From NCBI RefSeq assembly GCF_039534915.1, contig NZ_BAAAWE010000001.1, forward strand, positions 2,914,001 through 2,978,000: DNA of 64,000 nucleotides, given 5' to 3'. Source of the DNA: Streptomyces roseofulvus. Lineage in GTDB: Bacteria; Actinomycetota; Actinomycetes; Streptomycetales; Streptomycetaceae. The position numbers were made by a program, and so were the translations under genes. The notes beneath the pieces were generated by a model. It saw nothing but the letters and a program-made list of their open reading frames with translations. It did no database searches and was not told the DNA's origin. Positions within the stretch are counted from its first letter, which is position 1, and the number at the start of each line of letters is the position of its first letter. Below, in pieces: positions 9,341-18,953 of the stretch.

Positions 9341-11659
9341 ATGCCGACCTGCCCGAACGGACACCAGTCGGTCTCCGACGACTGGTGCGAGGTCTGCGGC
9401 CATCGCATGGCCGGGGCGGGCGCGCCTGCGGCTGCCGTACCGCCCCCTCCCCCGCCCCCGCCCGGCCCCCCGGGCCCCCCGCCCGCCTACGGCTACCCCC
9501 ACCCGCCCTCCCCCGCCGGCCCCGGTGCGCCCGGCCCCGGTGCGCCCGGCGGCCCGGGCTACCCGGGCGATCCCGGCGGCCCCGGCTTCTCCGACGGCCC
9601 GGGCGCGCCGGGTGGCCCCGGCGGCCCCGGCTTCCCCGGCGCTCCGGCCGGCCCCGGCAACTCCGGCGGTCCCGGTGGCCCGGGCAACTCCGGCGGCCCT
9701 GGTGGCCCCGGCTTCGCCGGCGGTCCCGGCGCCCCGGCCGGACCGGGCAACCCCGGAGGCCCGGCCGGCCCCGGCTTCCCCGGTGGCCCCGGTGCCCCGG
9801 CCGACGGCGGCCGTCCCGGCTTCGGCGGCCCGGCGGGCGCCGACGGCCCCGGCTTCCCGCCCGCTCCTCCCGGCGGCCCCGGCCGCCCGGGCTTCCCCGA
9901 CGGTCCCGGCGCGCCTGGTGGCGCTGGCGGTCCCGGCTTCCCCGACGGTCCCGGTGCGCCCGGCGGTCCCGGCCGTCCCGGCTTCCCTGACGGTCCCGGT
10001 GCGCCCGGCCGCCCTGGCGGTCCCGGCGGTCCCGGCTTCTCCGACGGTCCCGGTGCGCCCGGTGCCTCCGGCGGGCCTGGCGGGCCCGGCTTCCCGCCCG
10101 GTGCCGCTGGCGGCCCTGGTCGGCCCGACGGTCCCGGTGCGCCCGGCGGCCCGGGTGCGCCCGGTGCTTCCGGTGGCCCGGGTGCGCCCGGCTTCCCGCC
10201 CGCCGCACCCGGCGGTCCCGGCTTCCCCGACGGTCCCGGTGCGCCCGGCCGCCCTGGCGGTCCCGGTCGCCCCGGCTTCTCCGACGGTCCCGACGGCCCC
10301 GGCTTCGCCGGCGGGCCCGGTGCCTCGGCCGACGGCGGTCGCCCCGGCTTCCCCGGCGGCCCGGCGCGCGCCGACGGTCCCGGCTTCCCGGGCGGTCCCG
10401 GTGCGCCGGGGGGTCCCGGCAGGTCCGACGGTCCCGGCTTCCCGCCCGGCGGTCCCGGTCGTCCCGGGTTCCCCGACGGTCCCGGCGCGCCCGGTGGCCC
10501 CGGCTTCGCCGGTGGTCCCGGCGGGCCCGCGGGTGCCGACAGGCCCGGCTCTCCCGACGGTCCCGGCTTCCCGGGCGGTCGAGGTGCGCCGGGCGACGCC
10601 GGCCGCCCGGGCTTCCCCGACGGTCCCGGTGCGCCCGGCCGCCCTGGCGGTCCCGGCGGTCCCGGCTTCTCCGACGGCCCCGGTGCGCCCGGTGGCGACC
10701 GTCCCGGCTTCCCGGGCGGTCCCGCCGGCGGCCCCGGCTTCCCGCCCGCGCCCGGTGGGCCTGCCGGCGGGCCCGGGTTCCCCGGTGGGCCCGGTACGCC
10801 GCCTCCTCCGCCCGGGGCTCCCGGGGGGTTCTCGGGTGGTGGGGATCCGAATGCCACCGCCCAGGCGGAGCTGTGCCCCCAGTGCCGTACGCCGCGCGAG
10901 CACATGGCGCCGTACTGCGAGGAGTGCCGCTGGAACTTCCTGACCGGTACCGCGACCTCGTACACGCCGATCGCCCCGGCCAACCGGCCGGCCGGGCCGC
11001 CGGCTCCGGCCGCGCCGCAGGACCCGTTCGGGTACCACGACTCGCGGCCGTCGCAGGTGAACCGGCCCGCCGAACCGCTGGGCGCCGAGCCGACGCACCA
11101 CCAGGCGCCGCCCGCGTACGCCCAGGCACCGCCGGCCCCGCCGCAGCCGCGGGCCGCGGCCGACGACGACTGGGTGCTGTCCCCGCCGTCCCAGCCGCAG
11201 CCCCCGCAGGCTCCGCAGCCCCCGCAGGCCCCGCAGGCCGGACCGCCGCGCCCGCAGCAGTGGACCGCCCACATCGGGCCGGACCGCGACTACTTCATGG
11301 CGATGATGCGCCGCAGCGGCCCGGAGGCGTCGGGCCTCAACCTGCCCGCGTACGCGCCGCCGAAGCAGCTGCCGCTCCAGGGCAACCAGGTCTCCATCGG
11401 GCGCCGCCGGCACTCCACCGGCGAGTCCCCCGACATCGACCTGGCCGTGCCGCCGGAGGACCCGGGCGTCTCGCACCAGCACGCCGTGCTGGTGCAGCAG
11501 CCCGACGGCTCGTGGGCGGTGGTGGACCAGAACTCCACCAACGGCACCACGGTCAACGGCGGCGAGGAGCCGATCCAGCCGTACGTCCCCGTCCAGCTCC
11601 AGGACGGCGACCGGGTGCACGTCGGCGCCTGGACGACGATCACCGTCCGGCGCGGCTGA
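9341..11659 (+). CDS. FHA-domain protein with collagen-like Gly-Pro-Gly tract
   Basis: Unusual 772-residue protein. A zinc-ribbon-like N-terminus (CPNGH...CEVCGHRM, residues 4-25) is followed by roughly 450 residues dominated by [13 protein letters not shown] and GGPG repeats, a second CxxC-CxxC module near residues 511-530, a Pro-rich linker, and a C-terminal FHA phosphothreonine-binding domain ([21 protein letters not shown]). The FHA end resembles GarA/OdhI, the PknG target. A Thr/Ser cluster (TGTATSYTP) after the second zinc module could be the phospho-acceptor, by analogy with the N-terminal Thr pair of GarA; this is a guess. Strong GGGGGA precedes ATG 9341. No signal peptide is seen, so the collagen-like part is probably cytoplasmic. 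Confidence 0.9.
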   Translation: MPTCPNGHQSVSDDWCEVCGHRMAGAGAPAAAVPPPPPPPPGPPGPPPAYGYPHPPSPAGPGAPGPGAPGGPGYPGDPGGPGFSDGPGAPGGPGGPGFPGAPAGPGNSGGPGGPGNSGGPGGPGFAGGPGAPAGPGNPGGPAGPGFPGGPGAPADGGRPGFGGPAGADGPGFPPAPPGGPGRPGFPDGPGAPGGAGGPGFPDGPGAPGGPGRPGFPDGPGAPGRPGGPGGPGFSDGPGAPGASGGPGGPGFPPGAAGGPGRPDGPGAPGGPGAPGASGGPGAPGFPPAAPGGPGFPDGPGAPGRPGGPGRPGFSDGPDGPGFAGGPGASADGGRPGFPGGPARADGPGFPGGPGAPGGPGRSDGPGFPPGGPGRPGFPDGPGAPGGPGFAGGPGGPAGADRPGSPDGPGFPGGRGAPGDAGRPGFPDGPGAPGRPGGPGGPGFSDGPGAPGGDRPGFPGGPAGGPGFPPAPGGPAGGPGFPGGPGTPPPPPGAPGGFSGGGDPNATAQAELCPQCRTPREHMAPYCEECRWNFLTGTATSYTPIAPANRPAGPPAPAAPQDPFGYHDSRPSQVNRPAEPLGAEPTHHQAPPAYAQAPPAPPQPRAAADDDWVLSPPSQPQPPQAPQPPQAPQAGPPRPQQWTAHIGPDRDYFMAMMRRSGPEASGLNLPAYAPPKQLPLQGNQVSIGRRRHSTGESPDIDLAVPPEDPGVSHQHAVLVQQPDGSWAVVDQNSTNGTTVNGGEEPIQPYVPVQLQDGDRVHVGAWTTITVRRG
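9530..10850 (+). repeat. Collagen-like GPG-coding repeat tract
   Basis: About 1.3 kb of imperfect short tandem repeats inside the FHA gene, built from units such as GGTCCCGGTGCGCCCGGC and CCCGGCTTCCCCGACGGT. The reading frame stays open on several frames and both strands, which creates very long false ORFs there. The tract is prone to slippage, recombination and assembly collapse, so its true length may vary between isolates. Confidence 0.9.
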
Positions 11660-11684
11660 ACCGGCTGACCGGAAGGGCCGGAGG

Positions 11685-11705
11685 CCGGAGGTCCTAGACC
11701 TCCGG
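11685..11705 (+). terminator. Hairpin terminator after the PknG-FHA operon
   Basis: A perfect 9-bp stem (CCGGAGGTC / GACCTCCGG) with a 3-base loop lies 26 bases after the FHA stop and before the globin gene. It probably ends the signalling operon; there is no clear T-tract, as is common in Streptomyces. Confidence 0.7.
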
Positions 11706-11737
11706 TCCTCCGCCGCCCCGTCTGAGACGATGGAACG

Positions 11738-12145
11738 GTGAACGAGATTCCCGGGGACGACACGGTGCAGGAGCAGACCTTCTACGAGCAGGTCGGCGGC
11801 GAGGAGACGTTCCGCCGTCTCGTCCGGCGCTTCTACGAGGGCGTCGCCGGGGACCCGCTGCTCCGCCCGATGTACCCCGAGGAGGACCTCGGCCCCGCCG
11901 AGGAGCGGTTCGCGCTCTTCCTCATGCAGTACTGGGGCGGCCCGGGGACGTACAGTCAGCGCCGCGGCCACCCCCGCCTCCGCATGCGGCACGCCCCCTT
12001 CACCGTCGACCAGGCCGCGCACGACGCCTGGCTCCGGCACATGCGCGCCGCGCTCGACAGCCTGGACCTCACGCCGGAGCACGACGCCCAGTTGTGGCGG
12101 TACATGACGTACGCGGCGGCCTCGATGATCAACACCGCCGGCTGA
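11738..12145 (+). CDS. Truncated haemoglobin, group II (trHbO-like)
   Basis: Small 2-on-2 globin of 135 residues binding haem and O2. Group II hallmarks are present: the Phe-Tyr start of helix B (RRFYEGVAGDPLLRPMYP), the LFLMQYWGGP segment, the proximal-His region RHAPFTV, and Trp in DAWLRHM (position G8). The GTG start at 11738 follows the terminator hairpin, so it is probably transcribed on its own. In actinobacteria trHbO is linked to respiratory-chain support and protection against NO or oxidative stress. Its length is typical. Confidence 0.93.
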   Translation: MNEIPGDDTVQEQTFYEQVGGEETFRRLVRRFYEGVAGDPLLRPMYPEEDLGPAEERFALFLMQYWGGPGTYSQRRGHPRLRMRHAPFTVDQAAHDAWLRHMRAALDSLDLTPEHDAQLWRYMTYAAASMINTAG

Positions 12146-12360
12146 ACAAGCCCCGCCTCCACGCCCGTCGGGCCACTCCACGCCACCGGATGAACACATT
12201 CCGGGGACGGATGACCGAATAACGGTCACGATCCCATCAAGGTCGATGCGCAAGCGGTTTCCAGCGACCGGTGGCCGATGAAAGCATTCCCAGAACGTTT
12301 TCGAGAGTTCGACAGGCGTTCGGCGGCATGCGGACGCGCGTGGAGCGGCCAGGGGGATGG

Positions 12361-15126
12361 GTGACGGGGTTCGTACTTCTGCGCGTCAGGGCACACCGGC
12401 TGCTGCTCGGCGCGGCACTGCTCGCCGTCGTCCTGACCACGACGGTCCTCGCCGCCCTCACCGGCTTCTCCGGCTCCATCGGGAACGCGGCGCTCCAGGC
12501 CGGCCTGCGTGAGCGCTCCGCGGGCGCCGCGACCCTGACCGTCTCCGGGCAGATACCGGCCGACCACCGGTCCGCCGCCGAGCAGGCCGTCCACGACGCC
12601 GCCCGGCGCGCCTTCGACGGACTGCCCGTCACCGTCCGGCGCCTGGAGAGCTCGGGGTCGTACGCGCTGCCGCGCTCGCTCCAGCCGCCCGCGGCCCGCG
12701 GGGGCGACCCCGACCTGACCCGCTTCGCGGCGCTCGACCGCTCCCGGCTCACCCTCGTCGACGGCGCCTGGCCGAAGGCCGGCCGCCCCGGCGACGTCCT
12801 GGAGGCCGCTCTGCCGCAGGAGGCGGCGAAACGGCTCAGGACCGGCACCGGCGCGGTCCTCGTACTCACCGACCGGCTCGCCGAGAAGACCCTCCGGGTC
12901 CGGATCACCGGCGTCTACGCGCCGGTCGACCTCACCGACCCCTACTGGGCGCTCGACCCGGCCGGCGGCCGCGGCGTGCAGACCGTCTCCTTCACCACGT
13001 ACGGGCCGCTGCTCGCCGACCCCTCGGTGCTGGCCTCAGGCGCCGTCGTCGCCGGCGAGACCGCCTGGGTCGGCTCCGCCGACTTCTCCGGCCTCGACAC
13101 CGGCGGGATCGCGCCGCTGCGCGAGGCGGCGGCCCGGGAGTCCCAGCGGCTCACCGCCGACACCACCACCTTCGGCACCACGGTCAACGCGGTCACCGGC
13201 CTGCCGACGCTCCTCGCGCAGACCGAACGCGCCCTCGCCGTCTCCCGCTCCACCCTCCTGATCGTCGCCGTCCAGCTGGTGATGCTCGCCGCCTACGCGC
13301 TGCTGCTCGTCGCCCGCCTGCTCAGCACCGAACGCTCCGGCGAGACCGCGCTGCTGCGCGCCCGCGGCGGCTCCCGGCGCCGGATCGCCGGCCTCGCCGC
13401 CGCCGAGGCGCTGCTCCTCGCGCTGCCCGCGGCCGTCGTCGCCCCGCTGCTCTCCGGCCCGCTGACCCGGCTCTTCGCCGAGCGGTCCGCGCTCTCCTCG
13501 CTCGGCGTCCGGCTCGACACCTCGCCGTCGGCGACGGTCTGGCTGGTCTCCGTCGCGGTCGCCCTCGCCTGCGCGGCGGCGGTCGTCGCCCCCGCGCTCG
13601 GCGCCCGGGACGGCGACGCCGTCTCGCTGCGCAAGGCCCGCGGCGGCACCCTCCCCTGGCCGGTGCGGGCGGGCGCGGACATCGCGCTGTTGCTCGTCGC
13701 GGGCATCGCGCTGTGGCAGCTCCAGCGGACGCCGGAGGCCGCCGCCGACGACGCCGGGATCGACCCGGTGCTCGTCGCCGCGCCCGCGCTGGCGCTGCTC
13801 GCCGGCACGGTCCTGACGCTCCGTCTGCTGCCGCCCGCCGCCCGGCTGGCCGAGCGGCGCGCCGCCGCCGGCCGGGGGCTGTCGGCCGCGCTGGCCGGAT
13901 GGCAGTTCAGCCGCCGCCCGCTGCGCGGCGCCGGCCCCGTGCTGCTGCTGGTGCTGGCCGTGGCGATGGGCATGCTGGCGATCGGCCAGAGCAACTCCTG
14001 GGAGCGGTCGCAGCACGACCAGGCCGACTTCCGGGCCGGCGCGCCGGTGCGGGTGCTGGGCGTCGGCCCCGGCGACCCGGAGCGCGCCGCGCGGCTCGCC
14101 GCCGTCCCCGGCGTCCGGGAGGTCGCGCCGGCCCACCGGTCCACCATGGACCTGGCGGGCCACACCGCGACCGTACTGGCCGTCGCCACCGACCGGCTCG
14201 CCGACGGCATGCTGCTGCGCGAGGACCTGGCCGACGGCTCCGCCGCCCGGCTCCTCGCCCCGCTCACCTCGCCCGTCGAGCGCGGACGGGACCACCTGCT
14301 GCCGGCCGTCGCCTCCGAGGCGTTCATGGCCGCGGCCAAGGCGAAGCCCGGCGACCACCTGGAGCTGTCGCTCGACGGCCGGCGGCTCTACGTCGTCGTC
14401 GGCCGGGTCGTGGAGGACCTGCCGACGACCGGCTCCGGAGGCCGGACCACCGACGCGGCGGCCGCCACCCAGCTGCCGGAGGACGGCGGCGGCGTGCTCG
14501 TCGACCTGACGGCGGTCAACGGCTACCTCGCCACCACCGACCCGGACGCGCGGGTGGCACCCACCGAGTGGTGGCTGACCCCCGAACCCGGCCGGGCGGA
14601 CGACGTCGCCAAGGCCCTGCGGGAACGCGCCGACGCGGAGCCCGGCGAGATCGTCGTCCGCGACGCGATCGCCGCCGAACTGCTCGGCGACCCGCTCGGC
14701 GCCGGCCCCCACACCGCCCTCATGGCCGCGGCCGCCGCGGCCGCCGCGCTCGCCGCCGTCGGCTTCGCGGTCGGCTCGGCCGGTTCCGTACGGGAACGGT
14801 CCGCCGAGTTCGCCATCCTGCGGGCGCTGGGCGCGCCGCGCCGCCGGCTCGCCCGGCTCCTCGCCGCCGAACAGGGCGTCCTGATCGCGGTGGGGCTGCT
14901 GGTGGGCCTCGCCCTCGGCGCCCTGCTCGCCCGCGTGGTCGTCCCGCTCGTGGTGCTCACGGGCCGGGCCACCCGGCCCGTGCCGCCCGTCCTGGTCGAA
15001 CTGCCCCTCGGCGAGGTGGCCCTGCTCCTCGCCGGAGTCGCCGCCCTGCCGCTCGCGGTCGTCGCGGCCATCGCCCTGCGCCGCAACGACCCGGCGGTGT
15101 CCCTGCGCCACCAGGGAGACAACTGA
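12361..15126 (+). CDS. FtsX-like ABC permease (first of pair)
   Basis: Large membrane protein of about 921 residues of the FtsX/MacB type. A TM lies near the N-terminus, then a large extracytoplasmic domain, a cluster of hydrophobic segments in the middle (FtsX domain 1), a second outer domain and three to four C-terminal TMs with the typical SVRERSAEFAILRALGAPRRR cytoplasmic loop. I start at GTG 12361 because AGGGGG lies directly upstream; in-frame ATGs at 12271 and 12328 lack a good ribosome site. It overlaps the next permease (TGATG), and the ATPase follows, so this is a complete exporter or mechanotransmission-type ABC system. Substrate unknown. Confidence 0.9.
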   Translation: MTGFVLLRVRAHRLLLGAALLAVVLTTTVLAALTGFSGSIGNAALQAGLRERSAGAATLTVSGQIPADHRSAAEQAVHDAARRAFDGLPVTVRRLESSGSYALPRSLQPPAARGGDPDLTRFAALDRSRLTLVDGAWPKAGRPGDVLEAALPQEAAKRLRTGTGAVLVLTDRLAEKTLRVRITGVYAPVDLTDPYWALDPAGGRGVQTVSFTTYGPLLADPSVLASGAVVAGETAWVGSADFSGLDTGGIAPLREAAARESQRLTADTTTFGTTVNAVTGLPTLLAQTERALAVSRSTLLIVAVQLVMLAAYALLLVARLLSTERSGETALLRARGGSRRRIAGLAAAEALLLALPAAVVAPLLSGPLTRLFAERSALSSLGVRLDTSPSATVWLVSVAVALACAAAVVAPALGARDGDAVSLRKARGGTLPWPVRAGADIALLLVAGIALWQLQRTPEAAADDAGIDPVLVAAPALALLAGTVLTLRLLPPAARLAERRAAAGRGLSAALAGWQFSRRPLRGAGPVLLLVLAVAMGMLAIGQSNSWERSQHDQADFRAGAPVRVLGVGPGDPERAARLAAVPGVREVAPAHRSTMDLAGHTATVLAVATDRLADGMLLREDLADGSAARLLAPLTSPVERGRDHLLPAVASEAFMAAAKAKPGDHLELSLDGRRLYVVVGRVVEDLPTTGSGGRTTDAAAATQLPEDGGGVLVDLTAVNGYLATTDPDARVAPTEWWLTPEPGRADDVAKALRERADAEPGEIVVRDAIAAELLGDPLGAGPHTALMAAAAAAAALAAVGFAVGSAGSVRERSAEFAILRALGAPRRRLARLLAAEQGVLIAVGLLVGLALGALLARVVVPLVVLTGRATRPVPPVLVELPLGEVALLLAGVAALPLAVVAAIALRRNDPAVSLRHQGDN

Positions 15127-17987
15127 TGTCCGACGTCCCGCGCGAGGAGTCCCGCCCGATGCAGCCCGCAGGCGAGTCCGAGAAGGCCCAGGCCCGGGTG
15201 GCGGCCGCGCCCGAGCAGCCCCGTGCCCGGGCCGTCGCGCCCTGGGTGCGGACCCGGCTGCGGGCCGCGCCCGGCGCCGCCGCCGGCCTGGCGCTGCTGG
15301 TGTTCGTCACCGCGCTGCTCGCCGCCGCGCTGCCGCGGGTGACGGACGCGTACGAGACGAAGGGGCTGCGGCACGGCATCCGTACCGCCCCCGCCCACCA
15401 GTCCCAGCTGGAGATCACCTACCCGCTGAAGCACGGCGCCCGGGTGGCGCCCGCCGCCCTGCGCGAGGACCAGGAGACGCTGCGGGGGCTGCTGCCCGCA
15501 CCGCTGCGCACCGACCGGGAGCAGACCGCGAACGGGATCCGGACCACGGTGCCGGTCCAGGGCCTCGACCCGTGGCTGCCGCGGCCCGACCACGAGCCGG
15601 TCCAGTTCCTGCTCTCCTCGCCCTCGGACCTCCCCGCCCACGCGGTCCTGCGGCAGGGCCGGATGGCCAAGGGCGACCCGCTCCGCCCGGAGGCCGTCGC
15701 GACGACGGCGATGGCCGAGACCCTCGGCCTCAAGCCCGGTTCCGTCGTGCACGTGCCCGGCGTCTTCGCCGAGCCGGTCGCCGTCACCGTGACCGGCATC
15801 GTGGAGCCCCGCGACCCGCGGCGGCCGTACTGGGTGGTGGAGCCGCTGCTGGCCACGCCGGTGCTCGCGACGACGGACGACCCGGTGAACCCGAAGCGCT
15901 ACTGGCGGGCCGGCCTCCTCGTCGCCCCGGAGTCGGGCTCCGCCCTCGTCTCCACCACCGGCACCCCCGAGGTCTTCTGGCGCTTCCCCGCCCTCGCGGA
16001 CCACCTCACCGCGCGGGACGCCGAACCGCTCGCCGCCGCCGTCGACTCCGCCCGCACCGGCCCCGCCTCGGCGAAGATCCGCGAGATCACCGGCGACACC
16101 GGCCTGCTCAGCACCGGCCTCGACGAGATCATGGCGGCCTACGCGGCGACCAAGGCCGCCATCTCCCCCGTCGTCGCCGTCGCCGTCTTCGGCATCGGCG
16201 CCGTCGCGGCCGTCGTCGTCGCCATGACCGGCGGTCTCTTCCTCAGCCGCCGGGACGGCGAACTCACCCTGCTCCGCGCCCGCGGCGCCTCCCTGCCCGG
16301 CATCGGCCTCCGGCTGTTCGGCGAGACCACCGCCGTCGCCGTCCCGGCGGCCGCGCTCGGCCTGGCGGCGGCGGTGGCCCTGGTGCGCGGCCCCGACACC
16401 CCCGGCGCCCCGTCCCTCACCGGCTCCGCGCCGCTCCTCCCCTCGGTCCTCGGCGCCGTCCTGGTGGCCCTGATCGCCGCCCTGGTGCTGCCCGTCCGGG
16501 CCGTGCTGCGGCACCGGGCGCCCCGGCTGCACGGCGCACGCGAGGACCTGGTGGACGCCAAGCCGTCCCGGCGCCGCACCGTCGCCGAACTGACCCTGCT
16601 GGTCCTCGCGGCGGGCGCGATCGGCTCGCTGCGGCTGCGCGGCACCGACGACGCCGGCGACCACCTGGTCAGCGCCGCCCCGGTGTTCATCGGCGTGATC
16701 GCCGCCCTCCTCCTGGTACGGATCCAGCCGCTGCCGCTGCGCTGGCTGGCCCGCCCGGCCCGCCGGATGCGCGGCGTCGTCGGACCGCTGGCCATCGCCC
16801 GCGCCGCCCGCTCCTCGGCGACCGGGGTGCTGCCGCTGCTCGCCCTCGTCCTCGCGCTGACCACGGCCGCCTTCGGCGGCTCCGTCCTCGCCGGGGTCGC
16901 CGACGCCCGCGACCGGGCCGCGCTGCTCGCCACCGGCTCCGACGCCCGGATCGAGGGCCGCACCGAGGGCATCCCGCTGCCGGCCGGGCTCACCGAGGCG
17001 GTGCGCTCCGCGAAGGGCGTCCGCGAGGCGCAGCCCGTACAGATCGAGTACGGGCTGTCGCTGCCGTCCCCGGTCTCCACCGACCGGCCGATGAGCGCCC
17101 CGCTCATCGCCGTCGACCCCGCCGCATACGCGCGGCTCGCGCGGCGGACCGGGAACGGAGCCTTCCCCGCGGAGCTGCTCGCCTCGACCGGGAAGGGCGG
17201 CCGGGAGGCCGTCGGCGACACCGAGCGGGTGCTGCCGGCACTCGCCTCCCCCGAGGTCGCCGCCCGGCTCGGCGACCAGCCGCAGCGGCTGAACGCCGCG
17301 GCCGGCGCCTTCCGGGTGAAGGTCGTCGCGGTACGGGACTCCACCCCGGCCGTCCGCGGCGAGGACTTCCTCGTGGTCAACGCCGCCGACATCACCAACC
17401 TGCGGCTGACCACCGTGCTGGTCGGCGGTGACGTCGACGGCGCCGCGTTGCGTGCGGCCGTCGCCTCGAAGTCCCCGGACTTCCAGGTGACGCTCAGCTC
17501 CGAGGCGCGCGGCTCCTACGTGGACTCGCCGCTCCAGTCCGGCGCCGAGGGGCTCTACACGGCGGCGATCGGGGCGGGCGCCGGCTACGCGGTGGTCGCC
17601 GTGCTGCTGTCGCTGACGCGGAGCGGGCCCGAGCGGGCCACGCTCCTCGCCCGGCTGCGGACGATGGGCCTGACCCGGCGGCAGGGGCGCCGGCTGCTCG
17701 GTCTGGAGGCGCTGCCGCCGGCCGTCTTCGCCGCGCTCGGCGGGGCGCTCGCCGGCTGGGCGACGGTGCCGCTGCTCGCGCCCGGCGTCGACCTGCACCG
17801 GCTGGCGCTGGCGACGGCGGCGGACGGCGTGGGGCCCGGTGGCGTCGCGCTGCGGGCCGACCCGTGGTCGCTGGTGGTGCCGGCGCTGGCCGTGATCCTC
17901 CTGACGGGGGCGGCGGCGGGCGTCCAGGCGTGGTGGACGGGGCGGAAGAGCTCGGTGAAGGAACTCAGGGCAGGAGACGCACGATGA
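15126..17987 (+). CDS. FtsX-like ABC permease (second of pair)
   Basis: Membrane protein of 953 residues paralogous in layout to the upstream permease: a hydrophilic head of about 50 residues, TM1 near 52-72, a large outer domain, a middle TM cluster (GELTLLRARGASLPGIGLRL loop), a second outer domain and a C-terminal TM set. ATG 15126 overlaps the previous stop, and its own stop overlaps the ATPase start (ATGA), so the three genes are translationally coupled. Proteins of this kind move lipoproteins, lipids or peptides, or transmit ATPase motion across the membrane; nothing in the sequence fixes the substrate. Confidence 0.9.
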   Translation: MSDVPREESRPMQPAGESEKAQARVAAAPEQPRARAVAPWVRTRLRAAPGAAAGLALLVFVTALLAAALPRVTDAYETKGLRHGIRTAPAHQSQLEITYPLKHGARVAPAALREDQETLRGLLPAPLRTDREQTANGIRTTVPVQGLDPWLPRPDHEPVQFLLSSPSDLPAHAVLRQGRMAKGDPLRPEAVATTAMAETLGLKPGSVVHVPGVFAEPVAVTVTGIVEPRDPRRPYWVVEPLLATPVLATTDDPVNPKRYWRAGLLVAPESGSALVSTTGTPEVFWRFPALADHLTARDAEPLAAAVDSARTGPASAKIREITGDTGLLSTGLDEIMAAYAATKAAISPVVAVAVFGIGAVAAVVVAMTGGLFLSRRDGELTLLRARGASLPGIGLRLFGETTAVAVPAAALGLAAAVALVRGPDTPGAPSLTGSAPLLPSVLGAVLVALIAALVLPVRAVLRHRAPRLHGAREDLVDAKPSRRRTVAELTLLVLAAGAIGSLRLRGTDDAGDHLVSAAPVFIGVIAALLLVRIQPLPLRWLARPARRMRGVVGPLAIARAARSSATGVLPLLALVLALTTAAFGGSVLAGVADARDRAALLATGSDARIEGRTEGIPLPAGLTEAVRSAKGVREAQPVQIEYGLSLPSPVSTDRPMSAPLIAVDPAAYARLARRTGNGAFPAELLASTGKGGREAVGDTERVLPALASPEVAARLGDQPQRLNAAAGAFRVKVVAVRDSTPAVRGEDFLVVNAADITNLRLTTVLVGGDVDGAALRAAVASKSPDFQVTLSSEARGSYVDSPLQSGAEGLYTAAIGAGAGYAVVAVLLSLTRSGPERATLLARLRTMGLTRRQGRRLLGLEALPPAVFAALGGALAGWATVPLLAPGVDLHRLALATAADGVGPGGVALRADPWSLVVPALAVILLTGAAAGVQAWWTGRKSSVKELRAGDAR

Positions 17988-18931
17988 CGACGACCGCGAA
18001 CGCGACGCTGGAGGAGCTGGAGCGGCGGGCGAACGCGCACCGCGACCGGCCCTCGTACGGCCACGACGCGCTGATCGCCTGCGACCGCCTGGTGCGGATC
18101 TTCACCACCGACGGGGTGGAGGTGCAGGCGCTCCAGGGCCTCGACCTGCTGGTCAAGCAGGGCGAGTTGATGGCCCTGGTCGGGGCCTCCGGCTCGGGCA
18201 AGTCGACCCTGATGAACATCCTGGCCGGCCTGGACGTGCCGACCGCCGGCGCGGCCCGGGTCGGCGGCTGCGACCTGCTCGCGATGACCGGCAAGGACCG
18301 GCTGCGCTACCGGCGCGAGGTGGTCGGCTTCGTCTGGCAGCAGACCGCCCGCAACCTCCTGCCCTACCTGACGGCGGCCCAGAACGTGGCGCTGCCCATG
18401 CAGTTGGCCGGCAGCAGGAAGAAGCGGGCCGAGCGGGCCGAGGAACTGCTCACGATGATGGACATCGCCCACTGCCGGGACCGGCGGCCGCACCAGCTCT
18501 CCGGCGGCCAGCAGCAGCGGGTCGCGATCGCCGTCGCCCTCGCCAACGACCCGAAGGTCCTCCTCGCCGACGAGCCGACCGGCGAGCTGGACTCGGCCAC
18601 CGGTGAGCAGGTCTTCGCCTCCTTCCGCCGGGCCAACGAGGAGCTGGGCACGACGATCGTCATCGTCACCCACGACCAGGCCGTCGCCACCGAGGTGCGC
18701 CGCACGGTCGCGATCCGCGACGGCCGGACGTCCTCCGAGGTGCTGCGCCGCACCGAGGTCGACGAGGCGGGCCGGGAGTCGCTGGTGGCGCGGGAGTACG
18801 CGATGCTCGACCGCGCGGGCCGGCTCCAGCTGCCGGCGGACTACACCAAGGCGCTGAACATGGAGCACCGGGTGGCGCTGGAGCTGGAGCAGGACCACAT
18901 CGGGGTGTGGCCGGACGACGCGGAGGGCTGA
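17984..18931 (+). CDS. ABC transporter ATP-binding protein (MacB/LolD type)
   Basis: ATPase of 315 residues for the two FtsX-like permeases. Walker A is GASGSGKST, the signature is LSGGQQQR, Walker B is VLLADEPTGELD, and the switch His is in IVTHD. The VLLADEPTGELD form is characteristic of the MacB/LolD branch. An N-terminal extension of about 30 residues and a C-terminal extension of about 50 residues exceed the usual 230-residue core. ATG 17984 overlaps the permease stop. Confidence 0.94.
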   Translation: MTTTANATLEELERRANAHRDRPSYGHDALIACDRLVRIFTTDGVEVQALQGLDLLVKQGELMALVGASGSGKSTLMNILAGLDVPTAGAARVGGCDLLAMTGKDRLRYRREVVGFVWQQTARNLLPYLTAAQNVALPMQLAGSRKKRAERAEELLTMMDIAHCRDRRPHQLSGGQQQRVAIAVALANDPKVLLADEPTGELDSATGEQVFASFRRANEELGTTIVIVTHDQAVATEVRRTVAIRDGRTSSEVLRRTEVDEAGRESLVAREYAMLDRAGRLQLPADYTKALNMEHRVALELEQDHIGVWPDDAEG

Positions 18932-18953
18932 GGAAGCCGGGGCGGAGGCCGGC

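Noticed and set aside
7941..12253. Very long minus-strand ORFs opposite the vWA/FHA genes (over 1000 codons)
   Set aside because: Low-complexity Arg/Gly or Gly-Pro strings mirrored from the plus-strand GPG repeat and GC-rich codon bias; no domain motif.
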